A stretch of 64,000 nucleotides of DNA from Phytopythium helicoides (lineage: Eukaryota; Oomycota; Peronosporomycetes; Pythiales; Pythiaceae), in NCBI GenBank assembly GCA_024867545.1, contig JANFNE010000068.1, positions 124,001 through 188,000 on the forward strand, read 5' to 3'. The notes beneath the pieces were generated by a model. The model was given only the letters and a program-made list of their open reading frames with translations, made no database searches and was not told the DNA's origin. The translations under genes were made by a program, and so were the position numbers. Positions 44,132 through 55,743 of this stretch are shown piece after piece. How positions within the stretch are numbered: the stretch's first letter is position 1; each line of letters starts with the position of its first letter.

Positions 44132-44723
44132 TTCGAGACTGAGCCCGCCGCGTTCTGGAGATGCAGGGAAACCCCTCGGGCCTCGGCGTGCGTGCGCGTG
44201 GCGAGCTTGGCGCTCGGCGGGCGGGCGACTCGGCGGCTTCCTGGACAAAAACATGAAGCGGTTCGCAAGCTTTTGGCCAATGAGAAACGGCGGCGGATCG
44301 ACACGCACGTTGAAGAGCCTCGCCTCTCCCAACTTCAATGAGGGGACCACTGTCGTGAACATCTCGTCGGGCGCGCTCCATGTGCATCCGTGCTGCTCAC
44401 GCGCGTCCGACGGTGGCGCCAAGGCGAGTGAAGGCCGTCGCTTGTTGGTTGGGCATGTCTGATAAAAGTGCGGTCGCTCTGCGTTTGGTTGGCGTCAAAA
44501 GGGATTGCGAGGGCACCATGGAGACATCGGGCTGATCGACTCGAGCGTGCAAAACATTCCAGTCGACTCAATATGTCGCGAATGCATTTGCTTTCGATGT
44601 CGCCTGGGCAAGAAGGGAGCTGCAACGCTTCAATATGAACACGCTCTTTTTCGCATGAATAAAAAACTCTTTTGCTGGTCGGTCGCATAAAATACATTCG
44701 CCAGCCTGCCCAGGCGTGTACTT
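44132..44723. other. Intergenic region upstream of the kinase gene
   Basis: No gene is supported. The region between the kinase start and the stop of the next minus-strand gene is expected to hold the kinase promoter. Local open frames lack coherent sequence. Confidence 0.5.
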
Positions 44724-46147
44724 CTACTCGCGACCGCGACTGCTGCTGTCACTTCCCAGCAGGCGGTAGCTCGCATCGCCGTCGTCGTCGAGACGGCCAG
44801 TTGAAATGTCGACGCGCTCGTCCTCATCTAGCGCCACGAGGTCCGGGATGTCGAGCGTCGTCGCGAACTGGAAGCGCGGCAGCACGTAGAACACGTAGAG
44901 GACGGCCCAGTTGGGCAGCAAGAAAGTGACGATCGAGACGAGGAGTCGCGCAGTCTGCTCCAGCACTCCAGAGCCGTCCTCAAAGAAGAGACTGTCGCAA
45001 GACTGGAGCGCTGCACGAGCGACGACCCGCCATCACATCCGCACATGCGTTGCATCGTGTTAAAGCATACGTTGGGTTGCGCCGGTTTCAAAGCAGCAAA
45101 TGGCTTACCGTCGCGGTTGTAGGAAACGTACGCGTCCACGAGGAGCTGGAATGATGAGCTGATCAGGTTGCACTGATTTCCCGTTTAGAGTAGCCAAAGA
45201 TGCCATAACGCCAGCGCAATGTTAGACATGGGGTCGCTTTGCGTGTCTTCTTGCTTGAAGAGGCAACACGAAGATCTTCGGACGTACCACCAGGAGAACC
45301 CAGAGCTGGTGATGGGACTGCTCGAGCTCCGCCACGGCCTTGGGACTTGACCACGCCAATGCCTGCTGCTGCTTTCCATGCAAATGTGATTGAAGTGAGT
45401 CAGAGAACGAGCGAGCAAGCAAATGCCATGCACACGTGTCCAAACCTGGAGTTTTGACGCCGACCGGATCTCATCCAGCATGATGCGGCCCGGAATCGCA
45501 AAGATCGCTGTTAGCAATCACACCGTAGTAGTGAGGATAGGCGACGTGGAATCGGGCGCTGGCAAAGGAGCAAATTGCACCTGCGAGCAGGAAGCCCGTG
45601 ACGGACATGAGCATCCAGGAGCCGTGGCGACAGTCGACGTTCTCCGCGAGCACAACCACGAACGTGGCGTTCATGGTCATGACGAAAGTGGTCGCGAGCA
45701 CGATGGGGGTTAGCACGTTGTAGTACTGGTCGCGTCGCAGCAGAGACGTGTTAGTTCCTCGCTGCGGGCAATGAGCCAAAGCCCCCGCATCCGCACCAGG
45801 CGCTCGCGCGCGACCATCTCGCAGGCCGACTTTCCGTATAGCATGCAGGATATGGCGACCTGCACGCCGCGGAAGTACTTGACGACCACGAGGATGCGCG
45901 TGTCGTTGAGCACGAAGCACTCGAACACGAGCAGCGCCATCTGCAGCGCCGAGAGCAGCAGCATGCACAGGTTGGTCAGGTACCAGCGCGTGCGCGCGAA
46001 GACGGGCCAGATGCGGCGGCCCGCGACGGCCGCGAGCGCGAGCGTGAGCAGGCAGAAGGCGCCGAAGCTCACGCTGCGCGCGCACAGCCACAGCGAGGCG
46101 GCGCCCGCCGGCAGCGCGCGGCACTCGGGCAGCAGCAGCGGCGCCAT
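44724..46147 (-). CDS. Polytopic membrane protein, unknown function
   Basis: Six exons are inferred (46147-45797, 45725-45581, 45507-45446, 45371-45288, 45172-45109, 45010-44724), encoding 330 aa. Six or seven hydrophobic segments are visible: VSFGAFCLLTLALAAVAG, WYLTNLCMLLLSALQMALL, FRGVQVAISCMLYG, LTPIVLATTFVMTMNATFVV, SWMLMSVTGFLLAAIFAI, a short LWVLLV segment and RLLVSIVTFLLPNWAVLYVF. A basic loop (ARERL) separates the third and fourth spans. The tail is acidic and Ser-rich (LDEDERVDIS, SDSSSRGRE). The layout recalls a G-protein-coupled-receptor-sized protein, but no DRY-like or other class motif is seen. The fourth exon's 5' edge is ambiguous by one to three CAG codons because the acceptor lies in a CAG repeat. 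Confidence 0.68.
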
Positions 46148-46554
46148 GCCGGAGGAGCCGAAAATACCTCTTGGGCGAGCGGCCCGTCACTGGCCCGAGG
46201 GCATACAAAACCCGAGTCGAGTTGATGGCTGCCGGTCCGCGAGCTGACCGGTGCAGGCGACAGGCGGATCTCCCTTCACTACCCACGGAAATATGGAGTC
46301 TTGCAGGAGCTGATGGTATCAATTTTCGAAGACTAGCAGGAATACCATTGGTACAGACGCAGCACTTGGTTCCCTTGGATTTACGGCGCATATCAGACGG
46401 ACGCTAAAGAGAGGCTCGCCTGCGCCTTGGCACCCATGTGATCGATTCGTTTCACCTGCTCGCCATCACTTACCGATCCGCCGGCCGACGCGCACTGCTC
46501 GACGCCGCCCGTGGATCCACCAAGCTCGCTGACAGCCGACGCCACCACAGCGAC
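46148..46554. other. Divergent intergenic region
   Basis: A 407-bp spacer between the start codons of two divergent membrane-protein genes. No gene or specific promoter motif is recognised. Confidence 0.5.
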
Positions 46555-48502
46555 ATGTCGAGCCACGCCGCGACGCCGCGCGGGCCAGGAGACGACGGCG
46601 CGCCGCTGCTGCCCGCCGAGGTGCACGACCTGGGCGAGGAGGGCTCGGACATGACGCGCGACATCTTCTTCGCCATCATGAAGGACTCACAGGAGCGCGT
46701 CAGGACGCAGTCGCTGCCCGAAACGAGCGAGATCCTCTACCAGGACGTGGGTGCGTAGCGGCGACGACTCGCGTCGACCTCACGATGGCTGACACACGTG
46801 CGATCTCGCAGGCAAGGCGTCCGACATCGCGCGGCCCGGAGGCTTCCGCCGCGACCACGTCATCTCGAACTTGCCGGAGGACCAGGTGCCGCCGTACGCA
46901 CAGGAGCCATTCCTCGACACCATCGAGCGCAACAACCTGCTTGAGTCGGCGTACGGCGACTTCATCCTCGCCAGCCTCGGGCTCGGCAACGACGACTTCA
47001 CGGAGGATGATGTGCGAGGGACTCTTTTACGCGTGCACATCACCAGATTGTAGACTGACGTGCGACTGCACCGTGACAGGACGATGTCAACACGCCGCTA
47101 GTCTCGCGCGCGTCCAAGCTGCACCGACAGGTGTACCCATCCAAGGAGTCGCAGCCCACGGGTGCATCGGTGCGCAAGACCGTATTCACGATCCTCAAGT
47201 CGTTCATCGGCAGCGGCATCCTGTTCCTCCCCAAGGCGTTCCAGAACGGTGGTATGCTCTTTTCGATCGTTGGACTGTCGATCTCGGCGCTGCTCTCGAC
47301 GATCTGCATGCTGCGCCTCACCACGTGCTCGAACGCCGTCATGAGCGCTTACGGATACAGCAGCGTGTCGTACGGAATGCTGGGCGAGAAGGCGTTTGGC
47401 CGTGCCGGACGTCTCGCCGTCAACGTGTCGCTAGTGCTCTCGCAGATCGGTTTCTGCTGTTCGTACCTCATTTTCGTGCAGAAAAACATCGGCGAAGTGA
47501 TCCTACAGGCTTTTAACATCCAAAGCTCGCTCGCGTCGTACTCGTGGACGCTCATCATCCTCCAGATCCCGCTGTACACGCCGCTCACGTGGGTCCGCCA
47601 CATCGAGTACTTCGCCATCACGAATCTCGTGGCAGATGTGCTCATCCTGTTCGGTCTCCTCTACATCATCCAGTACAGCGTGCACACGCTGGGCGAGAAC
47701 TTGCCCGAGAGCTCGACGTGGGAGAATTTCAACTCGCAAAACTGGGCACTCTTCTTGGGGACAGCGGTGTATTGCTTCGAAGGCATCGGCCTCGTGATCC
47801 CCATCTACGATGCTATGGACGACAGGATCAAGCACAAGTTCCCGCGCATCTTGTCGTCGACAATCTTGTTCCTCGTGTGTTTTTTCTCGCTCTTTGCCGG
47901 CATCGTGTACGCGGCGTTTGGCGAGAACACTCAGTCTGTGGTGACGCTGAATCTTCCGAGCGCCGGGGAGAGCTACGCCACCATGACCGTGCAGCTGACG
48001 TACTCACTGGCGCTCGTGTTGACATACCCGCTGATGCTGTACCCGGTGGTGAAGATCCTTGAAGGCTACCTCTTTCCGCATCGACGCGTCAAGGGTTTTT
48101 GGCGCTGGCCAAAGAACGCATTCCGATTTGTGCTCGTTTGCCTTACCGCGGCGATTGCGTACTTTGGCAAGGAGCAGGTACGGAGTGCGACTCGATTGTA
48201 AACTACACGCGGCAGGATGAAGAGATCTAATCGTCCTTTGTGGTTCATGTGTGCAGCTGGACAACTTTGTAGCGCTTATTGGTGGCTTCTGCTCGGTGCC
48301 CCTAGCGTTCATCTACCCGTGCATGTTCCACTCCCGGTACGCTTTTCCTTCAGTCTTGAGGCCTCAAAGACCGCTCTAACTGACTTGGTGATGTTTCCTC
48401 AGGCTTGTGGACGACGGGCACTTTCTGAACAACACCGTGATTGCCATCGGGTTGTTCACAATGATCTTTGCTACATACCAGGCAATTACAACGTGGGGCT
48501 AA
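46555..48502 (+). CDS. Amino acid transporter, AAAP (SLC36/SLC38-like) family
   Basis: Five exons (46555-46750, 46812-47011, 47080-48177, 48257-48336, 48403-48502) encode 557 aa. A hydrophilic N-terminus of about 190 residues precedes the transporter domain. The domain opens with TILKSFIGSGILFLPKAFQN, the classic AAAP first helix with the unwound GSG motif. Ten or eleven spans follow, including CFEGIGLVIPIYDAM, the conserved sixth-helix region, and SLALVLTYPLMLYPVVKILE. The C-terminus ends with FTMIFATYQAITTWG. AAAP proteins are proton- or sodium-coupled amino acid carriers of plasma membrane or vacuole/lysosome. The long soluble N-terminus resembles those of vacuolar Avt and SLC38A9-type members. 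Exon phases agree, and all donors are GTGCG or GTACG. Confidence 0.92.
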
Positions 48503-48631
48503 CTCGAGTGCTACCTCATCTGTGCATTCATTGCCCCCGGCGGGATCTCCACCAACTCTTCATTATCTTCTACTAGTACCGGTAGCCAACGCGACTCAAT
48601 AAACGCCATCAGAGCAGCCTCGAGCGCTGAC

Positions 48632-49460
48632 TCACTTTTTGCTCTTTCTGCTCTGCTTTGGTTTTCGGACCTTGACGTCACCGTCGCTAGAGTCTTCGTC
48701 GTTGCTGACAAATGCAGGCGCGTTTTGAACGGATACGCTACCGCCAGCATGCAGTCCCTCCCAGATTTTCTTGGTCTTCTCCGCCTTCTTCCTCGCCCAG
48801 TACTCCCGCTCGTTCGCGCTGTCGACTTTTGGTGCAGGTGGTGGCGACTCGATTCTTCTTTGGCTTGACCTGCGGTCTCTGCTGCGACTACGCCGGCGGG
48901 TCCGCTCCCGCCGCTCCTCGCTGGGACTTGAGCTTCGACGACGGCGTCGACGGTCTCTGCTGCGACTTTGACTGCGACTTGATCGGTGCCGCCGGTTCCT
49001 TCTAGGGCTACGACTGCGACTGCGGCTACGTCGACCTTGTCGGCGCTCCAGCTTCTCCTCCAGCTCCTTCGCCTTCCAGCACTTGGCTTCTTCCTGCCAC
49101 GCTATCGGTTAGGTGATGATTCAAGTCGGCGGCAACTTGAGCGCGGCGACCGTACATGGCGGCGGTTGTGTGCGTCCACGCTGCGAGTCGTCATCAGCGA
49201 AGGTCAGTCCGCGCAGTGAGCGCCTCAACTCGCGTGCGAGCCGCACCTGCGGACCGTGTTATTGAGGAAGAGCTTGTTGACGTCCTTGCGCTCGCCGCTC
49301 TCGTCCTGCGCGCGCGCTTCCAGCCGTGAGAGCGCCGCCAGTGAGCCCAGTGGCTTCACGCACGCACCAGGTAGCCCATGACCCCGCGCAGTGCCACGCG
49401 GCCCCGCAGCCGCGCCATCTGCCTGCCGATCTCCTCGGCCGCCACCCGGTCGTCCACCAT
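48632..49460 (-). CDS. Arg/Ser-rich (RS) nuclear-type protein
   Basis: Three exons are inferred (49460-49368, 49305-49255, 49093-48632) encoding about 201 aa. The first two exons give MVDDRVAAEEIGRQMARLRG and DESGERKDVNKLFLNNT. The third starts with a charged helix (EEAKCWKAKELEEKLERR), then a long RS domain of alternating Arg and Ser (RRSRSRSRSPRR and similar blocks), and ends with a Trp-containing helix and a lysine-rich tail (SRKSKK). RS domains are typical of splicing regulators and nuclear-speckle proteins. No RRM is present, so it is more likely a splicing cofactor than an SR protein proper. The last exon lacks an early Met, so simple ORF calling misses it. The second intron's donor (ACG|GTCCGC) is weak and its exact edge uncertain. 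Confidence 0.68.
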
Positions 49461-49540
49461 TTTCGCCACTTTAGGTCAGGGCGTACCGTGACGCGCTCAA
49501 TCAAAGGCCAAGCCGCCGCCTGGCCCACATTTGGGGTTGA

Positions 49541-51267
49541 ATGGAGAAGCGCGGGGGCAGCTCCTCGCCGTCGCCGTCGCCCGAGAAGAAGCCGCGCGTG
49601 GCCAGCGCCGCCATGCCGAGCGTGCGCCTCACGTCGAGCGAGCGGCAGCTGTTCGCGTTCCTGCTGGATGTGGCGCGCCACTACGAGAGCGGCGCGACGC
49701 TGCGCGTGGCCGGCGGCTGGGTGCGCGACAAGCTGCTGGGCCGCGAGAGCGACGACGTGGACGTGGTGCTGGACAACATGACGGGCCGCGCCTTCGCCGA
49801 CCTCGTCAACTCGTACGAGCGCGATCAGGGCAAGGTCGCGCATGCCGTGGGCGTCATCAAGGCCAACCCCGAGCAGTCCAAGCACCTGGAGACCGCCACC
49901 ATGCAGCTGGGCGACCCGCCGGGATGGGTCGACTTCGTCAACCTGCGCGCCGAGACCTACTCGGACGCGAACCGCATTCCCGAGGTCGTCATCGGCACGC
50001 CTGAGCAGGACGCGCTGCGCCGCGACTTCACTATCAACAGCATGTTTTACAACATCTCGGAAGAGACCGTCGAGGACTTCACCGGCAGGGGCATCGAGGA
50101 CCTGCGCACCGGCGTCATACGCACGCCCATGGACGCGCGCGTCACCTTTCTCGACGACCCACTGCGCGTGCTGCGCGCTGTGCGCTTCGCCGCGCGCTTC
50201 AAGTTTGTGCTGGACGACGAGCTGCGCACGGCCGCGGCCGACTCGGCGGTGCGCGAGGCGCTCGTCAAAAAGGTGAGTCGCGAGCGCGTGGGCAAGGAGT
50301 TTGTGGGGATGCTGGCAGGCAGCTCGGCGCATCCGGCGCGAGCCCTACAGCTGCTTCACGAACTGCGTCTGTGCCAGGCAGTGTTCCTGCCTCCGCTCGC
50401 GAATGCCAAGCACCAGATCTTTGACGCAAACGGAGACATCTACAGCCCAGGTCAAGACAGCGATGACCCGAAATGGGACCTCGGCTACGCATACGCGTCA
50501 GAGATGTATAGGTATCTCGTCGAGCACAGTCAGACTGGAGGGGATGACGATATCAACGTTGCCACCACCTCGGATCTCCAGCGACGACGTTCGTCGGTGG
50601 ATATCAGTGCACTGTCGGAGGAGGACACACAAGCACTCAAGGTTCGCGTGCTCTCGGCATTCCTGCTCCCGTTCCGCGACTTCACGGTCGGCACCAAGGC
50701 CAAGAAACAGCCGCTGCCAAACCATATTGTCCTGGAAGCGCTGAAGTTGCGCAACCGCGACGCAAAGGATGTGTACAATGTCGTGCTCAAGAATGTGGCG
50801 GCTCTTCAAAAAGAAGTCGCGGCTGAGCAGTTTGATCGCGTGCGGGTCGGACTGCTTCTGCGCGAGATTGGCGCGCAGTGGGAGCTCTGCCGCGACGTGT
50901 CGCTCATCCAGGAGGTCGTGGACGCAATCCGTTCGTCCGGTGGCGATGTTTTGAGCGCCGACCGGTCTACTATCGAAAAGCGCTATACTGCGTTTTCGGA
51001 GAGCGTCGTGACCGAAAACTTGATCGGCGTGTGGGATCTCAAACCGCTTCTGAATGTGCGTACCTCCAGTGAACTTGGACCAGACTTTCGTATCGTGAAC
51101 TAACTGCATTCCTCGGATGACATTGGCAGGGCAATGAGCTCGTCAAGGAGCTGCAAGTTGAGCGCGGACCAGCCATCAAGCAGACCCTCGACCGGATCCT
51201 AGAGTGGCAGCTCCGCAACCCGCTGAAAACGCGAGAAGAGTGCGTTGCGCATTTCCGCCCGACGTAG
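49541..51267 (+). CDS. tRNA nucleotidyltransferase (CCA-adding enzyme)
   Basis: Exon 1 (49541-51055) and exon 2 (51130-51267) encode 550 aa. The class II nucleotidyltransferase head contains VAGGWVRDKLLGRESDDVDV, with catalytic acids D72 and D74 in the DxD motif. RRDFTINSMFYN, EDLRTGVIRTP and DDPLRVLRAVRFAARF are the following conserved motifs, the last supplying the nucleotide-selecting part of the neck. The body and tail extend to the C-terminus, which includes an insertion compared with short homologues. The enzyme adds CCA to tRNA 3' ends in nucleus/cytosol and mitochondria. M1 and M25 (SAAMPSVRL) could give alternative starts, as seen in other eukaryotes that target both compartments from one gene. 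The 5' end faces the RS-rich gene, 80 bp apart. Confidence 0.94.
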
Positions 51268-51369
51268 TGCTTACTGAACAAAGAAGATTGATTCGTTTGC
51301 AGATCTACCTACCTACTTTGCGCCAACTGCATGCATCTATGATATCACCGGTAGCCTGTTGCAAAACGA

Positions 51370-52283
51370 TCACACGACGACCGAGAACGAGTTGCGCTTG
51401 TCTCCAGGCACGAGCAGCTTCTGAGGGAACAGGGGCGTCTTCGCCTCTGGCTTGAGTGGACACCTGGGTGGCTGGTCGTCCCGCCTCTCGAGGCAGAAGA
51501 ATGACACCTTGGGCGAGTCCTTGGTTTCCCGAACGCGGAAGCCCACGGCTTCGAGGATCTGCACGAACCGGTCATAGGTCATGAACTTGGAGTAACGCAG
51601 GCAGAGCAGCGGGATCATGAGGAAGAGCAGCCCTCCCGGCTTGAGGTGCTCGTAGTAGAGCTGCAGCATGCGACCGCGGCTTGCTGAGTCGGGCACGCAG
51701 TTGAGCACCATGCTGGAGACGATGACCTGGAACTCGCCTTTGGGCGAGAGGCTGAAGAAGTCGCACTGCTCGATCTTGTCGTGGCGCGAGTTGAGGTCGA
51801 TGGCGCGCACGTCGAGCCACGGACACGAGAGCAGCTGCGTGTTGATGGCGCCGACCTCAAGCAGGCGCAGCGGCGGCTGCTTGGACTTGGGCCGCAGCCC
51901 GAAGCTCGTGAGCAGCTGGAAGACCCATTTGGACGTCTTGTGGAAGCTCGTGGACAGGATGCTGGCGTCCTGATACGCCGCGCGGCCGCCGATGGCGTCG
52001 ATGCGCGCCGTGAGCTCGGCCACACGCGCGCGCTTCTCGCTCGCGTCCAGGCGCGCGTCCTTCTTGACGCTGTCGAGCTCGTGCGTGAGCCGGTGAAAGT
52101 CGGTCGTCACCTGCCGCGCCTTGCGCCGCGACTTCTGCTCGCACCACGGCGTTAGTTTCGGGCCCGGGAGCGGCGGGAGCAGCATCAGGAGCGCACCATC
52201 TTGGGCGGCGCGATGTGCACGGCCTTGCGCGTCTTCTTGGACTTCTTCTTGCCCGCAGCGGACGCCGCCGCCGCCGCCGCCAT
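51370..52283 (-). CDS. BMT2: 25S/28S rRNA adenine N1-methyltransferase, BMT2-like
   Basis: Exons 52283-52197 and 52134-51370 encode 283 aa. The first exon is a poly-Ala and Lys-rich start (MAAAAAASAAGKKKSKKTRK) that probably acts as a nucleolar localisation signal. The second has an alpha-helical charged region, then AYQDASILSTSF, and a Rossmann methyltransferase core: RLLEVGAINTQLL (SAM-binding motif I region), VRAIDLNSRHDKIEQCDFF, VIVSSMVLNCVPDS and HLKPGGLLFLMIPLLCL. YQDAS and the VLNCVPDSASRGRML block are signature features of yeast Bmt2, which makes m1A in the large-subunit rRNA. The intron begins GTGCG and has a CTAACGC branch site. It is tail-to-tail with the CCA-adding enzyme gene, 102 bp apart. 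Confidence 0.9.
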
Positions 52284-52689
52284 GACTGCTGCCCGCCAAT
52301 GTCGAGTCTAATGGAGCCCAAAGCAATGGCTTTGCGAAATTCATACGGGAACTGTCATTTGCGACAGTCTGAGAGATGAGCTGGTTGCAGTGACGGTGAC
52401 GCACAGCAAGAAACGGCTCGCGAGTTGTCAAGGATCCCGTAGAGCTGAACGGCTAGGCTTTGTTAACACTGACTCAGGGGCTTGAATCCCTCCCTTCCTT
52501 CGCTGCCTTTAGAAAACTCCTGCTGCATCATCGAGGAGTTTGAGACTCTAGGTCGCGAGAGCTTACAACTCGTCACTCGATCGAGCCACGTCCGGACAGG
52601 TCTCGGGGGCTTGAAGCACAAAAACCGGTTGGTGGTCGACGGTGAAAGGCGCCGTGAAGTCGCTCTGCTGGAATCCGAGCCTGTAGATC
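52284..52689. other. Intergenic region without a gene
   Basis: A 406-bp stretch between two minus-strand genes. Short open frames on both strands have no recognisable content. It should contain the promoter of the BMT2-like gene. Confidence 0.5.
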
Positions 52690-54036
52690 TCATGTCATTT
52701 TGTTAGTCACTTTAGACAGCATCTTCAGGTCCATCACAAGTGCCACCACATACGTGTCCACAACTTGCCAATTCGCCAGTAGCAATGGAAGCCGCAACGG
52801 ACCGTAGATACGCTGTGCATTCCATACGACCGTGTCCGGGCCGACTGGTACAGCAAGAAACACCTTGGTGGGTTCGATGCCCGGAGAGCAAGGCGAGTTC
52901 ACGTATTGCTTGAGCGAGCGCATGGCATCGAGATCTGCATCCGGAACCAGTGGGTCGCCGTACCGGCCGAGCCCATCGTGTTCAAAGGAGGATATCGACA
53001 GAATCACGTCAAAGTGCTTGCGGGTTGTCGCAGCGTCGGCGCGAGCAAACTCCGCCACCGTGAAAGTCTGCAACCTCGGGTGGGCATACTTGACCTGATT
53101 GTAGTCGATGGTCGTGCACGACGCGGCTTCAAAAGCGAGACACATGGCTTCGTACCACGGGAACGTACTGCCCATGATGAGCACGTGCTTGCCAGCGAGC
53201 GGATACCGCGCGAACGCGTCGTAGAGGAACCCGTCCGTGGCGCCGTAATAGTACTGCTGTCGCTCGCGAACGCGCCTCACTTGTGCCTCGATATCTTCAA
53301 GTGAGAATTCTCCGTATGAGTTGTCACGGTCCCTGGAAGCCAGCAGCACGAGTCGGGTTGGCCGTGAGTGTCCTGCATCTCGGTCTGCATTGTGTCGGTG
53401 CACTCACGTTTGGTCGTCGAGGTACCACTTGCGCACGGGGACTCTCCCGCCCATGGTGTACGCGTTGCACAGCTCGCTAGGCATGGCTGGGGGCGGGAAC
53501 GGCGCGAACCGCCCCGCGCTGGAGCTCTCAGCGCCGCCGGCCTCGTCTCCGCAGTCCATCAACCACGGCTCCGAGGGCGAGAAGTCGATCGTGCGGGCGA
53601 AGAGCGCACGCTTCTTGACAGCGAACTGCGTGTCTGAGCCCGCCGCCTCGACGTATACGCGTAGCACCAGCCGGCTCTGCGCGTGGAGGGCACCCACGTC
53701 CAGCCGGTACTTGCGGCCGAAGCCTGGCTGCGCGTCCACAGCCATCTCGGCGGCTGCCGGCCGCCCACTCGAGGCGTCGAACAGCGCCATGAACACCTCG
53801 GCGTCCTCGGCCTGCGGCAGGTCGACCTCGACCTCGAGCACCGTCGAGAAGACGCGCAGCACGGCGTCCGACTCGTTGGGCGTCGCCACGGGCGCCAGCC
53901 ACACGCCGTCGTCGCCGAACGCCGACACGCGTACGGCCACCGGGAAGCCGGCGTCATGCAGCGCCCACGGGTCCGCACGCGTCGCGGTGAGCCGCAGGAG
54001 CAGGCAGAGCAGCAGCAGGAGCAGAGGCAGCGCCAT
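52690..54036 (-). CDS. DUF268-family protein with signal peptide
   Basis: Exons 54036-53408 and 53332-52690 encode 423 aa. A strong signal peptide or anchor opens the protein (MALPLLLLLLCLLLRLTATRA). Residues 25-190 appear beta-rich (VAVRVSAFGDDG, VLEVEVDLPQAEDAEVFMAL) with no recognised family. The C-terminal half matches the DUF268 pattern, a methyltransferase-like Rossmann fold: HVLIMGSTFPWYEAM, a YNQVKYAHPR segment, HFDVILSISSFEHDGLGRYG, and AQRIYGPLRLPLLLANWQVV. The family was first noted in nematodes; its reaction is not established. The signal peptide suggests action in the ER/Golgi lumen or outside the cell, which would suit modification of glycans or lipids, but that is inference. 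Confidence 0.82.
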
Positions 54037-55743
54037 GGTCGGCTCCGGGCAGGCTTGTCATTCGCACTCGCATTGGATACACTCCATTCGAGTAACATTC
54101 GCGCGACCTGAAGGAGGTCACCAGCGAGCGCACTGCAACTGCAGGGCTCGCACCGACACAGGGCTTATCGATTACTAGCTGAGCTGATGTGAGCACTACG
54201 TTCCGTGAAGGAGCTTCCTACATCCAACGTCGATGATGCAGCCAGCGTGCAGCTCCTAGTACCGGCTCCGGAGAGTCGCCCTCCACCCTCTTTCAAGGAC
54301 AGAGCCACCCGTTGTCGTCGGAACACACCCCGACGGTGGATGGACTGAGGATGCTAGATTTGGTTGAAACACGTTGAGCTACGCGTATGGTCGCTGGCAA
54401 GCGCCCGAATACGCTCTTGGCTTGAAGTAGCACGGTGATGATCTCGACCGCAACGGCTCTGCCTCGTGGCTTGGACTCCGTGGGCGCCAAGCACCTCACA
54501 GTCTTCTCACGTCGATGCAAATGCTTGTATCGTGCGAGCTGTCGGATTCACTGAGGTTCAGGATCAACTGAGGTTCAGGATTCTGGTCTCGGGGCTCTTG
54601 AGCTAGCCGGTGAACGTGGTCGAGCGCTTCCTTGATCCGGATACGCAGCACGTGGATGATCTTGTTGGTGGGAACGCCCCCGCAATGGTGGTGCACGCAA
54701 CCTCGCAGAAGAGGCGAAGCAATACTCCCACAGCATGCTTGACAAAGGCGTTCCAACTGGTCAGGAGCACACCGTGGACGACCTGCGTCCAGCACTTTCT
54801 CGGCCGCTGCCGCACGCACGCGTGCCGCGTAGCCACTTGCATGGCTACATCGACTGGCTCGTTGCGCGCCAAACACCTTCGTGGCCGATCACCGACGCCG
54901 CGGACTTGAAAAAGCACACCGGAGATGCCGCGGCTGACCAGGAAGGGTCTGGAGGTTTGGAGCGGGGCCCTGGATCGTGAGCCGGGAAGTGCGGCTGCTT
55001 GGACTCCATCTTGCAAATTCACGACTGAGATAAGAAAGGCTGGGCGTCGAGTGCTACAGCTTGCTCAGCCAGCCATTCGTTCCTCCCTAGCGAGCTCCCC
55101 CTTAACAGTCGCATCGAGCCGCTACAAACCAGCGGAGCAACGCTGCGGGGAGAACTTAGGACTTTGCGTTGGCATCCACGACACGACCAATGAGCTCTCG
55201 GTAAGCCAAGCAAGGCACCAGGCCCAATCTCCGGTTCGAGCAGAGTTCTCAGAAGCCGTGCGGGCAGCTGACGCGTACCAGACAGACATGACACCGCGTG
55301 GAGTCGTGTTCTGGGATTTGATGTTCTCTGACGCGCTGGAGGAATATGCAAACTTGTCATCGGCTTTCACATTGTGCCGCGGAGAGGGAAAGAACGCATC
55401 GCATCCATCACGAAAAGCCGAATTGTCGACCCGCTGGTGAACAGCGCTCTTCTTGATATTGGCTGGTGAAGGTATCATAGGCAAGTGAGTGGCTGATGGA
55501 CAACCCGAAAGTGAGTTTTGTATTCAAACCACATTCAATATAACCACCAGGCACCCCTGACAATGGATCTATAAATTTTTCCCATGTCTGATGCTCGGTT
55601 GCGCTGCAACCTCATGACAAACCCAGGCCTCCGATCTTCTTCGAGAATGCCATGTTTCACCATCGGCCCAGAGCACACGCTGCTCGACGGGCTAGTCAAA
55701 AGCACGCGTTGGTCCGTCTTGAGCAAATGTAACGTCGGCGAGG
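54037..55743. other. Gene-poor spacer left of the tandem array
   Basis: No intact gene is supported in 1.7 kb. A short duplication, CTGAGGTTCAGGAT twice, lies at about 54550-54584. Minus-strand stretches between 54500 and 54950 read locally like decayed coding sequence in two frames (VVHGVLLTSWNAFVKHAV, IIHVLRIRIKEALDHVH), possibly a gene or transposon relic. The spacer ends abruptly at the first base of the array at 55744. Confidence 0.5.
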
